Shown piece after piece: positions 25,948 through 35,202 of a stretch of DNA of 64,000 bases. The position numbers were made by a program, and so were the translations under genes. Below the pieces are notes generated by a model. It ran no database searches. It was not told the origin of the DNA and worked only from the letters and a program-made list of their open reading frames with translations. The DNA is from CAWGJC01 sp965276665 (lineage in GTDB: Bacteria > Pseudomonadota > Alphaproteobacteria > Acetobacterales > Acetobacteraceae). The stretch lies in assembly GCA_965276665.1 (NCBI GenBank), contig OZ255620.1, forward strand, positions 930,001 to 994,000. Direction: 5' to 3'. The first letter of the stretch is position 1. Each line of letters begins with the position of its first letter.

Positions 25948-27215
25948 ACCGCCGACCGTCCCATGAGCCCTCGCGCCACTTCCCGCAGCCACAGCGGCTC
26001 TGGGACGACGCCACGCGCCACGCCCCGTCGCTGGGCTGCCCGACCTGCCTCGAACGCGATCGCTGCGGCGGCGTCCACACCGACGCGGGCGTCCTCGACT
26101 GCCGCGACCTCTGCTCCTGCCAGGACAAGACCAAGTGCGACATGGTCTGCCGGTTCAATCCACGCATCTTCGTAGCTCGGATGCGCGAGGTCGAAGGTCT
26201 GGGTTTCGACACGGCGCCGCGCGCCGTAGCCAACGGCGTGCCCCCGCTGCCGGCGATCATCCCCTTCGTCGACCACCGCTATGGACGCGCGGCGACCCTA
26301 GACGAGCCGGCCGTCGCGATCTCCCTTTATGACCTGGTCAACCTCGCGACCAGCAAGCCGCACGTGGCTTCCCGTGCCGATCTCGCGGCGCGGTTCTTGA
26401 TCCCCGAGGGCGCAGCGATCGTGGTGTCCGGCGTCGACAAAGACGGGCCTATCGAGCGCTGGTGGGAACTCAAGGATCGCCCCGCCATCCTGACCGCCTT
26501 GCGGGCGCTCGGCGTCACGCTCGTAACGACGCCGAACTACAGCGTCCTGACGGACGTACCGCGCACTGACAACCTCCACGCCATGAAGCGCATTCTATTG
26601 GCCTGGACGGAGATGGCGAGGGCGGGCCTGCCGGCCGCCCTGCACGTGAACGGCCGCACCCAGTACGACTATACCAGGTGGGCCGAGCTCATCGCTGACC
26701 GCCGGGAGATCGAGATCCTCGCGTTCGAGTTCGCGACCGGCTGCGGCCGGGGCGAGCGGATCGACTGGCACGTCGCCCAGCTCTGCGCGCTCGCCGATCG
26801 CGTCGGCCGGCAGCTTGCGCTCGTGATCCGGGGCGGCGGGCGTAAGCTGGACGTGCTGCGACGGCATTTCTCCGACGTCACGCTGGTCGAGACCGAGGCC
26901 TTCTCGCGCACCATCCGCCGGCGGCGGGCTCATCTGACCGAATCCGGCCGGCTGAAATGGGTGAAGTTCCCGACCCCGAAAGGTGCGCCGATCGACGACC
27001 TCCTCGCGCACAATGTCGCGCTGGTGCGAGCATCCTATGAGACCTACGCCAAGACCGCTTTGCGCCTACGGCTGCCGACGCGGCACATTCGGCGCGCAGC
27101 GCACCGAGACGGCGAGGCCGCCCAGCCAAGCCTTCTGCGCCAAGTCCACCTGCCCGGTGAGGCTCGGGGCGTCGCCCCAGAGCCGCAGGGCGTGGTCGCC
27201 GCTGCGAAATCGTAA
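25944..27215 (+). CDS. Cys-rich DUF4417-like protein
   Basis: 423 residues. Eight cysteines lie within residues 32-69 (CPTC, C41, C53, CSC at 57/59, C65, C69), which could hold zinc or Fe-S clusters. The central part (YSVLTDVPRTDNLHAMKRIL, LPAALHVNGRTQYDY, ILAFEFATG) looks like a TIM-barrel-type enzyme; I recall such proteins as DUF4417, which I cannot verify here. The activity is unknown. The last 50 codons overlap the convergent ATPase gene on the other strand and look less family-like. Confidence 0.6.
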   Translation: MNRRPSHEPSRHFPQPQRLWDDATRHAPSLGCPTCLERDRCGGVHTDAGVLDCRDLCSCQDKTKCDMVCRFNPRIFVARMREVEGLGFDTAPRAVANGVPPLPAIIPFVDHRYGRAATLDEPAVAISLYDLVNLATSKPHVASRADLAARFLIPEGAAIVVSGVDKDGPIERWWELKDRPAILTALRALGVTLVTTPNYSVLTDVPRTDNLHAMKRILLAWTEMARAGLPAALHVNGRTQYDYTRWAELIADRREIEILAFEFATGCGRGERIDWHVAQLCALADRVGRQLALVIRGGGRKLDVLRRHFSDVTLVETEAFSRTIRRRRAHLTESGRLKWVKFPTPKGAPIDDLLAHNVALVRASYETYAKTALRLRLPTRHIRRAAHRDGEAAQPSLLRQVHLPGEARGVAPEPQGVVAAAKS

Positions 27216-28019
27216 CTCGGCGGCGTCATGAGCGAGTGCGCGAAACAACCGACCGATACCGTAGCCGTGCCCCGTGCTTCGAGCGTGCCGCGATGCGCCG
27301 TCGGACGCGGCCACCCGCAGCGCCGTTCCGGAATCCGTCAGCCCAGCGAACTCCGGGTTCTCACGCAGACTCGCCAGCACGCCGCGCCCCGCGTCGGCGA
27401 CGACGAATTCGAAGGCGCCTTCGCTCGCGGCATAGACCGCGACGCCGCTCTCCGACCGGCCGCTATGCTCGAAGACATTGTCCAGAAGCTCGCCGAGGGC
27501 GCCCATGAGCCCCGCTGCCAGTCCCCGCGCGAGACCCGCCGCGACAGCCGCGTTCTCGGCATGCTTAGCCCACTGATCCCAAACCAGATGTTCGGGCCCA
27601 TTACCCTCAGGGTCGTGGCGCGACAGCGGGAACACGCCCGCTCGATCACGGGCGCCCGCGCCGCTCACCGTTCCCTCCCGAAGTGCGCGGTTGATCTGAT
27701 GAAAGACGGGGGGCTCGACCGTCACGCCGCTATAGGCGTCGGGCAGGGTCGCGACCGCCGTCGCCAGTTCGACCAGCGGCCCGATCCGGCCAGACCGGGC
27801 CAGCGTGACGGCACCGAGCGTCGGCAGCCGTCCGGCCACCGCCTGCCACAGCAGGTCGTCGATAGCCTCGAAGCTGGCAGTGATCCTACGTGCCTCCCGG
27901 TTCACTCCGCCGCCTGCCTTCATCTCGGGCACATCCTGGACGATTGCTGCCTGCAGCGTTTCCCTCGTTCGATCTCTTGTGACGGCTGCAGTGTCGTCGA
28001 CTTCAGCGCCAAACACCAC
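27066..28019 (-). CDS. GHKL-type (HATPase_c) ATP-binding protein
   Basis: 317 residues. The Bergerat ATP fold is shown by the N-box ELLDNVFEHS, G1 box VVADAGRGV and G2 box GHGYGIGRLF. No histidine-kinase phosphoacceptor domain or membrane segment is present, so it is more like an anti-sigma kinase or a MORC/Hsp90-like ATPase. N-terminal 150 residues are unassigned. The GTG at 28019 is listed; an ATG at 27923 (MKAGGGVNRE) with AGGA upstream is a good alternative. It converges on and overlaps the DUF4417-like gene by 150 bases. Confidence 0.65.
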   Translation of the reverse strand: MVFGAEVDDTAAVTRDRTRETLQAAIVQDVPEMKAGGGVNREARRITASFEAIDDLLWQAVAGRLPTLGAVTLARSGRIGPLVELATAVATLPDAYSGVTVEPPVFHQINRALREGTVSGAGARDRAGVFPLSRHDPEGNGPEHLVWDQWAKHAENAAVAAGLARGLAAGLMGALGELLDNVFEHSGRSESGVAVYAASEGAFEFVVADAGRGVLASLRENPEFAGLTDSGTALRVAASDGASRHARSTGHGYGIGRLFRALAHDAAELRFRSGDHALRLWGDAPSLTGQVDLAQKAWLGGLAVSVRCAPNVPRRQP

Positions 28020-28039
28020 CGATCGCGCCCGATTCTTAC

Positions 28040-28930
28040 GTGAGACAAGTCATTAGCTCGATCCGCTCCATTGATTTGAGATTCATTGACGACCTCGTCG
28101 ATTTCGTGCGAGGCCCAGGCTTCGTGCTGGATTTTTCCGACACCCGCTTTTCAGACTTCTTCGCCTCCGAGCTCAGGATCAACATCGACGATCCGAAATA
28201 CGCGACCCATGGCGGATCGAAGGGCAAGCGCCTGCGCTATTTCCTCCAGACCTGCGATGACGCGACCGCCGTTCGCGCGCTGGAAGCGCTCTGGGAACAT
28301 CGCAATGAATATCTAACCCGTTCCGCCGGCGCCGATCCCGTCGCTTCTGCCGAGAAACGCTACCAAGGCCTGATCAACCGGCTCTCGGGCGGCTCCGCGC
28401 CGTCCCGCCCCTCGGCAAGCCCGCAGTCTGTTCCCATCAACCGCGCGGCGATCATCAAGATCAAGACGGACCTGCTGCAGGTCACGGCGTTGGCGCCGCA
28501 TGCGCGCGGGTATGCCTTTGAAAGCTTCCTCAAGGGCCTGTTCGATGCCTTCGGCTTGGCTGCGCATGAGCCCTTCCGGTTGCGTGGCGAACAGATCGAC
28601 GGCAGCTTTCAGCTCGCGAGTGAGATCTACCTTCTCGAAGCCAAATGGCACGGTCAGCCAATCGGCGTCGCCGAGCTGCATACCTTCCACGGCAAGATCG
28701 AGCAGAAGGCTGCGTGGACCCGCGGGTTGTTTGTCAGCAACAGCGGCTTCACTGACGACGGCCTAGCCGCCTTCGGACGCGGCAAGCGCGTCATCTGCAT
28801 GGACGGCCTTGACCTCTACGAGATGCTCGATCGCGAACTCCCACTCAACCAGGTTCTTGAACGCAAAGTCCGCCGCGCCGCTGAAACCGGCGCTCCGTTC
28901 ATCCGCGTCCGCGACCTCTTTCCGCAGTGA
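28040..28930 (+). CDS. AbiJ-NTD-like domain fused to a PD-(D/E)XK (Mrr-like) nuclease
   Basis: 296 residues, GTG start. Residues 28-90 (FVLDFSDTRFSDFF, INIDDPKYATHGGSKGKRLR) resemble the AbiJ N-terminal domains found on defence effectors. The C-terminal half has a Mrr/restriction fold: YAFESFLKGLFDAFGL, then catalytic Asp187 (EQIDGSF) and Glu200-x-Lys202 (LLEAKW). Probably a DNA nuclease effector. It is 15 bases upstream of hamA and is likely expressed with the Hachiman genes. Confidence 0.7.
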   Translation: MRQVISSIRSIDLRFIDDLVDFVRGPGFVLDFSDTRFSDFFASELRINIDDPKYATHGGSKGKRLRYFLQTCDDATAVRALEALWEHRNEYLTRSAGADPVASAEKRYQGLINRLSGGSAPSRPSASPQSVPINRAAIIKIKTDLLQVTALAPHARGYAFESFLKGLFDAFGLAAHEPFRLRGEQIDGSFQLASEIYLLEAKWHGQPIGVAELHTFHGKIEQKAAWTRGLFVSNSGFTDDGLAAFGRGKRVICMDGLDLYEMLDRELPLNQVLERKVRRAAETGAPFIRVRDLFPQ

Positions 28931-28945
28931 CCGGGAGGAACGAGG

Positions 28946-29725
28946 GTGGCGCAGTTCAATGATTGGTGCATTTCGGTCGACGAACAGGTGGGGAGTCATC
29001 ATCGCCGGGTGATGGCCGGCCAGGCCACGCACCTAGCGGTCGGCATTCAGGCTACCGCGGCGATCGTGGCCGGGCATTACGCCTCGGAAGAACAGGTGGC
29101 GCGCGCACTCGCCCGGCTCGGCAAGCCGGCGGCCGCCGCGGTAATTGAGGGTAAGCTGCCGACCACTAAGCAGATCCGGTCAGGCGACCTCGGCGAGATC
29201 TACGCGACGGAATGGATAGACGCCCACAGCGGCGGCTATCGCGCGCCGATCAAGCGTCTGCGCTGGAAGGATCATCGCAACATGGCGATGCGTGGCGATG
29301 ACGTGATCGGCATTCTGCAGGATCCGCAGTCGCAACGCCTGAGTTTCCTGAAGACTGAGGCGAAGAGCCGCGCTTCATTGACGACCCAGGTGCTGACCGA
29401 AGCTCGTGCTGGGCTGGACAAGGATGGAGGCCTGCCCTCGGCTCACGCGCTGCACTTCATATCGGCGCGCTTGCTCGAACTCGACAATCTGCCGCTAGCA
29501 GATGCGATCGATGACGCCCTGCTCAAGCACGGCATCCCGCCGCAAAGTGTCCGACATCTGCTTTTCACATTCTCTGGTAACGCGCCGGACGCGCTGCTGA
29601 CCGCGGCCCTCCAGGCCTATCCAGGCACCATCAATCAATGGGGCATCGGACTGCGCGTGGAAGGACATGGCGCCTTCATCGGCGCCGTCTACGATCGGGT
29701 GATCGCCGATGCCAACCACCCCTGA
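28946..29725 (+). CDS. hamA: Hachiman HamA (DUF1837) nuclease
   Basis: 259 residues. DUF1837 motifs are visible: SGDLGEIYATEW (80-90), KRLRWKDHRNMAMRGDDVIG (103-122) and LKTEAKS (135-141). Glu83, Asp119 and Glu138-x-Lys140 form a PD-(D/E)XK site. In Hachiman, HamA is a nuclease held by the HamB helicase and released to degrade DNA when HamB senses damaged or phage DNA. The stop overlaps the helicase gene by 17 bases. GTG start after GGGAGG. Confidence 0.85.
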   Translation: MAQFNDWCISVDEQVGSHHRRVMAGQATHLAVGIQATAAIVAGHYASEEQVARALARLGKPAAAAVIEGKLPTTKQIRSGDLGEIYATEWIDAHSGGYRAPIKRLRWKDHRNMAMRGDDVIGILQDPQSQRLSFLKTEAKSRASLTTQVLTEARAGLDKDGGLPSAHALHFISARLLELDNLPLADAIDDALLKHGIPPQSVRHLLFTFSGNAPDALLTAALQAYPGTINQWGIGLRVEGHGAFIGAVYDRVIADANHP

Positions 29726-32700
29726 CGCCATCGCCGCCGATATCGCCGAAGCGGCGACCGCTGGCTTCCGGGGTCGGCTGATTGCACGCGGACAGGCCCG
29801 CGCGATCATCTGGCGCGATGGCGCCCTTCCGCCCGACGCGCCAGCTTTCGCGCCGCAGCTCAGCTACGACCTGCACAGCTATGCCTATGCCCTGCTCGGC
29901 CTCGGTCTGCGCCTTCGAGAGCTTGGCGGCGATCCCACCCAGGCCCGCACCGCCTTCGAGCAGGCCGCCACCGCGCTTGAGGCGGTGATGGCCAAAGGCA
30001 ATCGCCAGGAGGTCGATCGCGACTTCCATTTTGTCATGGCGGCCGCCGCATATCATCTCGCTCACCTGTCCGCTCGGGCCTATTCCCTCCTCGCGATCGT
30101 CGAGGCAGACGAAAATTTCTCCCGCGTCGAGCGTGCCCTCGCGCTGCTGATGCGCCGCAACTTCGGCGCCTTGCGCGGCAGCGTTCTCGATTATCGGGCC
30201 TCCGGCCAAGGCAGCGATGCGCGAATCGCCGCCGCCATTCAGGACAGGCTCGATCAGGCTGAAGCCGCCGTCGCCGCGCCGCCGGATGCCGGTGGCGACG
30301 ATTTTCTGTTCGACGGCCTCGATACCGCGCTCACCGACGCCTTCATGGGCGCCATGTCCCTCTACCTGCTCGCGCTTGAACGCGGCGAGCAAGCGCTTGT
30401 CGATCAGGCGGTCGAACGGCTTCGCGTGGGCCTGGCGATCTGCGGCGAGATGAATATGCTGCCGCAATGGTGGGCGCATCGCGTCGCGATCCACCTCCTC
30501 TCAGACCTGTGGTCGAGCACGTTCCACGAAAAAGTGCCGCTTGAGCCCGCCGGTGGATTGGCGGCGGACTGGCCGCGGCTGCGCGAACTGTTCATCGCGC
30601 TGATGCAACGTCGGGCGAAGGCGGAGATCGACTTATGGCCGTCGCAGACCGAGGCGGCCGCCCGCGCTGTCGACCAGTCTGACGACCTTGTGGTGTCATT
30701 GCCGACGAGCGCCGGCAAGACGCGCATTGCCGAACTATGCATCCTGCGCTGTCTCGCCGGCGGCAAGCGGGTGGTGTTCGTCACGCCGCTGCGCGCGCTA
30801 TCGGCGCAAACCGAAACTACGCTGCAGCGGACCTTCGGCCCGCTCGGGAAGACAATTTCGGCCCTCTATGGCAGCATCGGCGTCAGCGGCTTCGATGAGG
30901 ACGCGATCCGCGAACGCGACATAGTCGTTGCAACGCCGGAGAAACTCGACTTCGCGCTGCGCAACGATCCTTCGCTGCTCGATGATGTCGGCCTGCTTGT
31001 CTTCGACGAAGGGCACATGATCGGCCTTAACGAGCGCGAGGTCCGCTACGAGGTGCAGATCCAGCGGCTCCTGCGCCGCGCCGATGCCCAGCAGCGCCGC
31101 ATCGTCTGCCTCTCGGCTATTCTTCCCGATGGCGACCAGCTCGACGACTTTGCGGCGTGGCTGCGCCGCGATCACCCGGGCGGGATCATCAAGAACAACT
31201 GGCGGCCGACCCGGCTGCGCTTCGGAGAGGTGGTATGGACGTCGCCGACCGCGCGGCTAAATCTCTGGGTCGGCGATGAGCGGCCTTGGGTCCAACGTTT
31301 CATCACGGGCGTTGCCCCACCCAACTGGACTCCGCCGAAGCGGCGCCGCACCCGGCTTTTTCCCGACGACCAGCGCGAACTCTCCCTCGCGACCTCTTGG
31401 CGGCTCGTCGATGACGGCCAAACCGTCCTCGTTTTCTGCCCCGAGCGGCGCAGCGTCGAACCGTTCGCCGATGTCATCGTGGATTTGCATGAGCGCGGCA
31501 CCCTGCGCTCGCTGCTGGAAGCCGATCCAGACGTCCTGAATACCGCGATCGCCCTGGGTGAGGAATGGCTGGGCGCCGAGAGCGCCATCCTCAAATGTCT
31601 GCGTCTCGGCGTGGCACTTCACCATGGCGCGTTGCCGACGGCGTATCGCAAAGAGATCGAACGCCTGCTCCGTGAAAACGTCCTCAAGGTGACTATCTCC
31701 TCGCCAACCCTGGCCCAGGGCCTCAACCTGTCGGCTACGGCGGTTGTAATGTACTCCCTCCATCGCGCTGGCGAGCGGATCGAAATCAGCGAGTTCAAAA
31801 ACGTTATCGGGCGCGCCGGACGTGCCTATGTCGATGTCGAGGGCATGGTTCTCTTCCCTATGTTCGATGAAATCCCCAAGAAGCGGCGGAACTGGGAAGC
31901 GCTCATCACTGACCTTGGCGCTCGCGAAATGGAAAGCGGGCTGGTTCGCCTTGTAGCGGCATTGCTGACGCGCATGCGCGCGCGCGTCGGCGGCGACCTG
32001 GGCCAACTGGTCGAATACGTCGTCAACAACGCCGCTGCCTGGACCTTTCCCGAAGTCGCCAACGAAAAGCCGGAGGACCGCGAGCGCGCCCTCACCGAAT
32101 GGGAACGTCACCTCGCGACGCTCGACACGGCGATCCTAAGCCTCATCGGCGAGAACGACATTCCGGACGACGGGATAGAAGCCGCGCTCGACGACATCCT
32201 CCAATCCTCGCTGTGGCACCGCCGCCTGCAACGTCAGGCCGCGCCCATACAGGAGGCGCTCAAGACGGGCCTGGTGTCCCGCAGCCGATTGATCTGGAGT
32301 CAATCGACCGCGGCCCGACGCCGCGGCTATTTTCTGGCCGGGGTCGGACTGACGACGGGCCAGGCGCTCGACGCGATCGCCGCGGACGCTAATCTGCTTC
32401 TCATCCAGGCCAACGGTGCGATCCTCGAGGGCGACACCGCAGGGGCGATCACCGCGATCTCCGGCCTCGCCGAGCGGGTCTTCGCCTTCTATCCGTTCAT
32501 CCCCGATCCATTACCGGCGAACTGGCGCGACATCCTGCAAGCCTGGCTGCTCGGTCAGCCGCTCGCGCCGCTGGCCGCCGGGCAGTCCTCGGAAACGCTG
32601 CAATTTGTTGAAGGCGGCCTCGTCTACCGTTTGCCCTGGGCAATGGAGGCGATCCGCGTCCGCGCTGCCGCAAATGGCGACACGGTGGGCCCATTTGACC

Positions 32701-33233
32701 TGGCTCTAGAGGACCACGAACTCGGTCTCGCCGTGCCCGCCGTGGAGACAGGCACGTTGAACCGATCCGCATCGATTCTCATCCAAGCTGGCTTCAATTC
32801 CAGGCTTGCGGCGATCAAGGCCGTGACAGACACGGCCGCGGCTTTCACGACGGGTCAGGAGCTCCGGCAGTGGCTTAACTCGGAAGCTGTCGCCGCCCGG
32901 AGCGCGTTGCCTGACTGGCCGACGCTGGAAACTAAGCCGATATGGCTGGAGTTTGCCCGAAGCTTCGCGCCATTAGAGAACCGAACTTGGGCTGATCGCC
33001 GCTATTGGGCGAGTGTCAAGTGGCTAGGCGTGCCTCCTCAGCCCGGTACAGCGGTTCAGGTTCACGACTGGGCTGGTCAGCCGCGAGTGCTCTCGACCGA
33101 AGGCGCACCGCTCGGCACCGTTCAAGCCGCGCTGAATTTGCAGCGAGCGGGTCTGCTACGAGCGCAGGTCGCCGAGGACGTCAGTAAGATCGACCTTGTA
33201 TATTTGGGACCGGACGATCTCGCCGGAACGTAA
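29709..33233 (+). CDS. hamB: Hachiman HamB, SF2 (Ski2-like) helicase
   Basis: 1174 residues. Helicase motifs: LPTSAGKT (331-338), VTPLRALS, DEGH (433-436), LSAILPD in place of the SAT motif, FCPER, LHHGALP, ISSPTLAQGLNL and IGRAGR (700-705). The first 320 residues are a helical N-terminal domain; the last 400 are partner or DNA-binding domains. It is the sensor/motor of the Hachiman complex with HamA directly upstream. The Ala-Ile substitution in motif III is worth noting, but all ATPase residues are present. Confidence 0.85.
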   Translation: MPTTPDAIAADIAEAATAGFRGRLIARGQARAIIWRDGALPPDAPAFAPQLSYDLHSYAYALLGLGLRLRELGGDPTQARTAFEQAATALEAVMAKGNRQEVDRDFHFVMAAAAYHLAHLSARAYSLLAIVEADENFSRVERALALLMRRNFGALRGSVLDYRASGQGSDARIAAAIQDRLDQAEAAVAAPPDAGGDDFLFDGLDTALTDAFMGAMSLYLLALERGEQALVDQAVERLRVGLAICGEMNMLPQWWAHRVAIHLLSDLWSSTFHEKVPLEPAGGLAADWPRLRELFIALMQRRAKAEIDLWPSQTEAAARAVDQSDDLVVSLPTSAGKTRIAELCILRCLAGGKRVVFVTPLRALSAQTETTLQRTFGPLGKTISALYGSIGVSGFDEDAIRERDIVVATPEKLDFALRNDPSLLDDVGLLVFDEGHMIGLNEREVRYEVQIQRLLRRADAQQRRIVCLSAILPDGDQLDDFAAWLRRDHPGGIIKNNWRPTRLRFGEVVWTSPTARLNLWVGDERPWVQRFITGVAPPNWTPPKRRRTRLFPDDQRELSLATSWRLVDDGQTVLVFCPERRSVEPFADVIVDLHERGTLRSLLEADPDVLNTAIALGEEWLGAESAILKCLRLGVALHHGALPTAYRKEIERLLRENVLKVTISSPTLAQGLNLSATAVVMYSLHRAGERIEISEFKNVIGRAGRAYVDVEGMVLFPMFDEIPKKRRNWEALITDLGAREMESGLVRLVAALLTRMRARVGGDLGQLVEYVVNNAAAWTFPEVANEKPEDRERALTEWERHLATLDTAILSLIGENDIPDDGIEAALDDILQSSLWHRRLQRQAAPIQEALKTGLVSRSRLIWSQSTAARRRGYFLAGVGLTTGQALDAIAADANLLLIQANGAILEGDTAGAITAISGLAERVFAFYPFIPDPLPANWRDILQAWLLGQPLAPLAAGQSSETLQFVEGGLVYRLPWAMEAIRVRAAANGDTVGPFDLALEDHELGLAVPAVETGTLNRSASILIQAGFNSRLAAIKAVTDTAAAFTTGQELRQWLNSEAVAARSALPDWPTLETKPIWLEFARSFAPLENRTWADRRYWASVKWLGVPPQPGTAVQVHDWAGQPRVLSTEGAPLGTVQAALNLQRAGLLRAQVAEDVSKIDLVYLGPDDLAGT

Positions 33234-33442
33234 AGGCATGTCGCAGCCCGTCGCTCTAAGTCTCTCCTTTCCGCCTGGATCCCCTGCCACCTCTCCTTGG
33301 TTCAGCGCAGCGTCGGGAAGATCCGTGTATGGCGTTGGGGGTTGGGAAGGCCTTCCCCTGCGGCCGAACCTATCGTCTCGGCCGACCCCATCAGCAGGGA
33401 CACACCGCAACGCCCCGAGAGGAAGAGGACGGCGGCTATCGC

Positions 33443-33501
33443 CGTGACGGAGTGAGGGTCGAGAGAGAGGCTCCCGACCGCCCCGTCGCGGGAGACCTGC
33501 G
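33443..33501 (+). promoter_or_regulatory. Leader element A, upstream of DUF932 gene
   Basis: A 59-base stretch ending at the start codon (GTGACGG, GGTCGAGAGAG, CTCCCGACC, CCCGTCGCG) that closely resembles the leader before the ParB-like gene at 35203-35260. Because both are non-coding and directly precede starts, a shared 5' UTR or operator is likely. The 200 bases before it (33234-33442) hold nothing I can name. Confidence 0.6.
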
Positions 33502-34698
33502 ATGATCAACGTAGAAGTTCTGGACGCCCGCCCCGATCCGCGGGGCGGCTATCGTGTCGATGTCGGCCGCGGCGAGCGCATCGGGCGGGTGTCGTCCGAG
33601 TGGTTCAGCCGACCAGCGGACGAGCGCTACCTGTCCCTGTCGGAGCTGATGGCGTCGGTGAAGGGCCGCGCCGAACGTAGCCGTACCCGCACCATTGAGA
33701 GCGCGGCAATGCGTATCGAGGCCGATCGCGACAACGCCGAGCGGCTCGCGCTGGTCCTGCCGGGCTCCGATCAGCCGGTGGCACCCACCCACTGGAGCTT
33801 CGGCCAGCTCGCCGCGCTTGTCGGCGCGCCAGCGGCTTACCTGCGCCAGCTCCCGGCACCGCTCGCCGGCGTCAATCTCCAGTACGGCCTGACCTCGCAT
33901 CGCGCTGAACAGGTGAAGACGCTCGAGACGGACGACGGCCGCATCGAGCTGCGCGCGATGACGGGCCCGGATTATGGCCGCATCTACGATCATGAGCTGG
34001 TCGCCGCCGTGCAGCGGATCGCGGGCAACGGCACGGGCGACACCCGCTGGAAGGTGCCTGGAGTGCTCAACTGGTCGACGGGTGTCTACAACCCAATGGT
34101 CGACATCACCCAGGAAACCACCACGCTCTACGCCTCGGACCGGGACGTCTTCCTGTTCCTGGTCGACGACCTAAACCCGATCGAGGCCGGACGGCTACCT
34201 AATGGCTCGCCCGACCTCTACTTCCGCGGCTTCTACTGCTGGAACTCCGAGGTGGGCGCGAAGACGCTAGGCATCGCGAGCTTCTACCTCCGGGCCGTGT
34301 GCCAGAACCGCAATCTGTGGGGCGTCGAGGACTTCGAGGAAATCACTATCCGGCATAGCAAGTACGCCGCCTCACGCTTCGCGCAGGAGGCCGCGCCGGC
34401 GCTCACCCGCTTCGCCGACTCCTCGCCCAAGCCCTTCATCAATGGCATCCGTCAGGCCCGCGAGCGCATCGTCGCGCGCACCGATGAGGACCGGACCGAG
34501 TTCCTGCGCAAGCGCGGCTTCGGCAAGGCTGAAACGGCGAAGATCATCGAGACCGTCCTCGCCGAGGAGGGGCGCAAGGCGGAGAGCGTCTTCGACTTCG
34601 TCCAGGGCATCACCGCGGTCGCGCGCGACAAGCCGCACCAGGACGCGCGGCTCGACCTGGAAGCCCGGGCCAAGAAGCTGCTCGACCGGGCAACCTGA
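33502..34698 (+). CDS. DUF932 domain protein
   Basis: 398 residues. Core features of the DUF932/phage-plasmid-like family: GLTSHRAEQVKTLETDDGRI, IYDHELVAAVQRIAG, TLYASDRDVFLFLVDD, RGFYCWNSEVGAKTLGI and CQNRNLWG. Such proteins are abundant on alphaproteobacterial plasmids and ICEs beside ParB-like genes, and their role is unknown (a DNA-maintenance or anti-restriction role has been suggested by context). The C-terminal 110 residues are repeated in a fragment just downstream. Confidence 0.85.
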   Translation: MINVEVLDARPDPRGGYRVDVGRGERIGRVSSEWFSRPADERYLSLSELMASVKGRAERSRTRTIESAAMRIEADRDNAERLALVLPGSDQPVAPTHWSFGQLAALVGAPAAYLRQLPAPLAGVNLQYGLTSHRAEQVKTLETDDGRIELRAMTGPDYGRIYDHELVAAVQRIAGNGTGDTRWKVPGVLNWSTGVYNPMVDITQETTTLYASDRDVFLFLVDDLNPIEAGRLPNGSPDLYFRGFYCWNSEVGAKTLGIASFYLRAVCQNRNLWGVEDFEEITIRHSKYAASRFAQEAAPALTRFADSSPKPFINGIRQARERIVARTDEDRTEFLRKRGFGKAETAKIIETVLAEEGRKAESVFDFVQGITAVARDKPHQDARLDLEARAKKLLDRAT

Positions 34699-34750
34699 CT
34701 TCCGCCTAACCGAAAAGCCGGACCTCCGGGTCCACGGCTTTCCGGCTCGG

Positions 34751-35109
34751 AAACCAGCATCCGGCACAGCAAGTTCGCCGCCAACCGCTTCGCGCACGAG
34801 GCGGCGCCGGCGCTGGAGAACTTCGCCAACTCGTCGCCCGCGCCGTTCATGGCCGGGATCAAGGCGTCTCGCGAGCGGATCCTGGCGCGCACGGACGAGG
34901 ACCGCGAGAGCTTCCTGCGCAAACAGGGCTTCTCGAAGCCGGAGACGGCGAAGATCATCGCGACTGTCCTCGACGAGGAGGGGCGGCCGCCGGAGTCCAT
35001 CTTCGACTTCGTGCAGGGCATCACGGCACTGGCCCGGTCGAAGACCCATCAGGACGGAAGGCTGGAGCTGGAGGGCAAGGCGTCAAAGCTGTTGGCGGGC
35101 GTGCGCTGA
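34751..35109 (+). pseudogene. Truncated second copy of DUF932 C-terminus
   Basis: In one frame from 34759: IRHSKFAANRFAHEAAPALE, then MAGIKASRERILARTDEDRE and KPETAKIIATVLDEEG, matching residues about 286-397 of the DUF932 protein (IRHSKYAASRFAQEAAPALT and so on) at roughly three of four positions. The 5' two-thirds is absent. A 86-residue product could start at the ATG at 34849, but this looks like the remains of a tandem paralogue. Confidence 0.75.
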
Positions 35110-35202
35110 TTCGGAAAGGCGTGGAGTCGGCATGTCGTCTCCACGCCGACCCGGCTTCGCGCGTCCGGACGGGATGAGAGTGAGAGGGCCGTGAAGGGCT
35201 TC

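Noticed and set aside
34442..35194. Rightward 250-codon frame across the DUF932 duplication
   Set aside because: Arg/Ser-rich alternative frame of the DUF932 gene and its fragment; the DUF932 reading explains the same bases.
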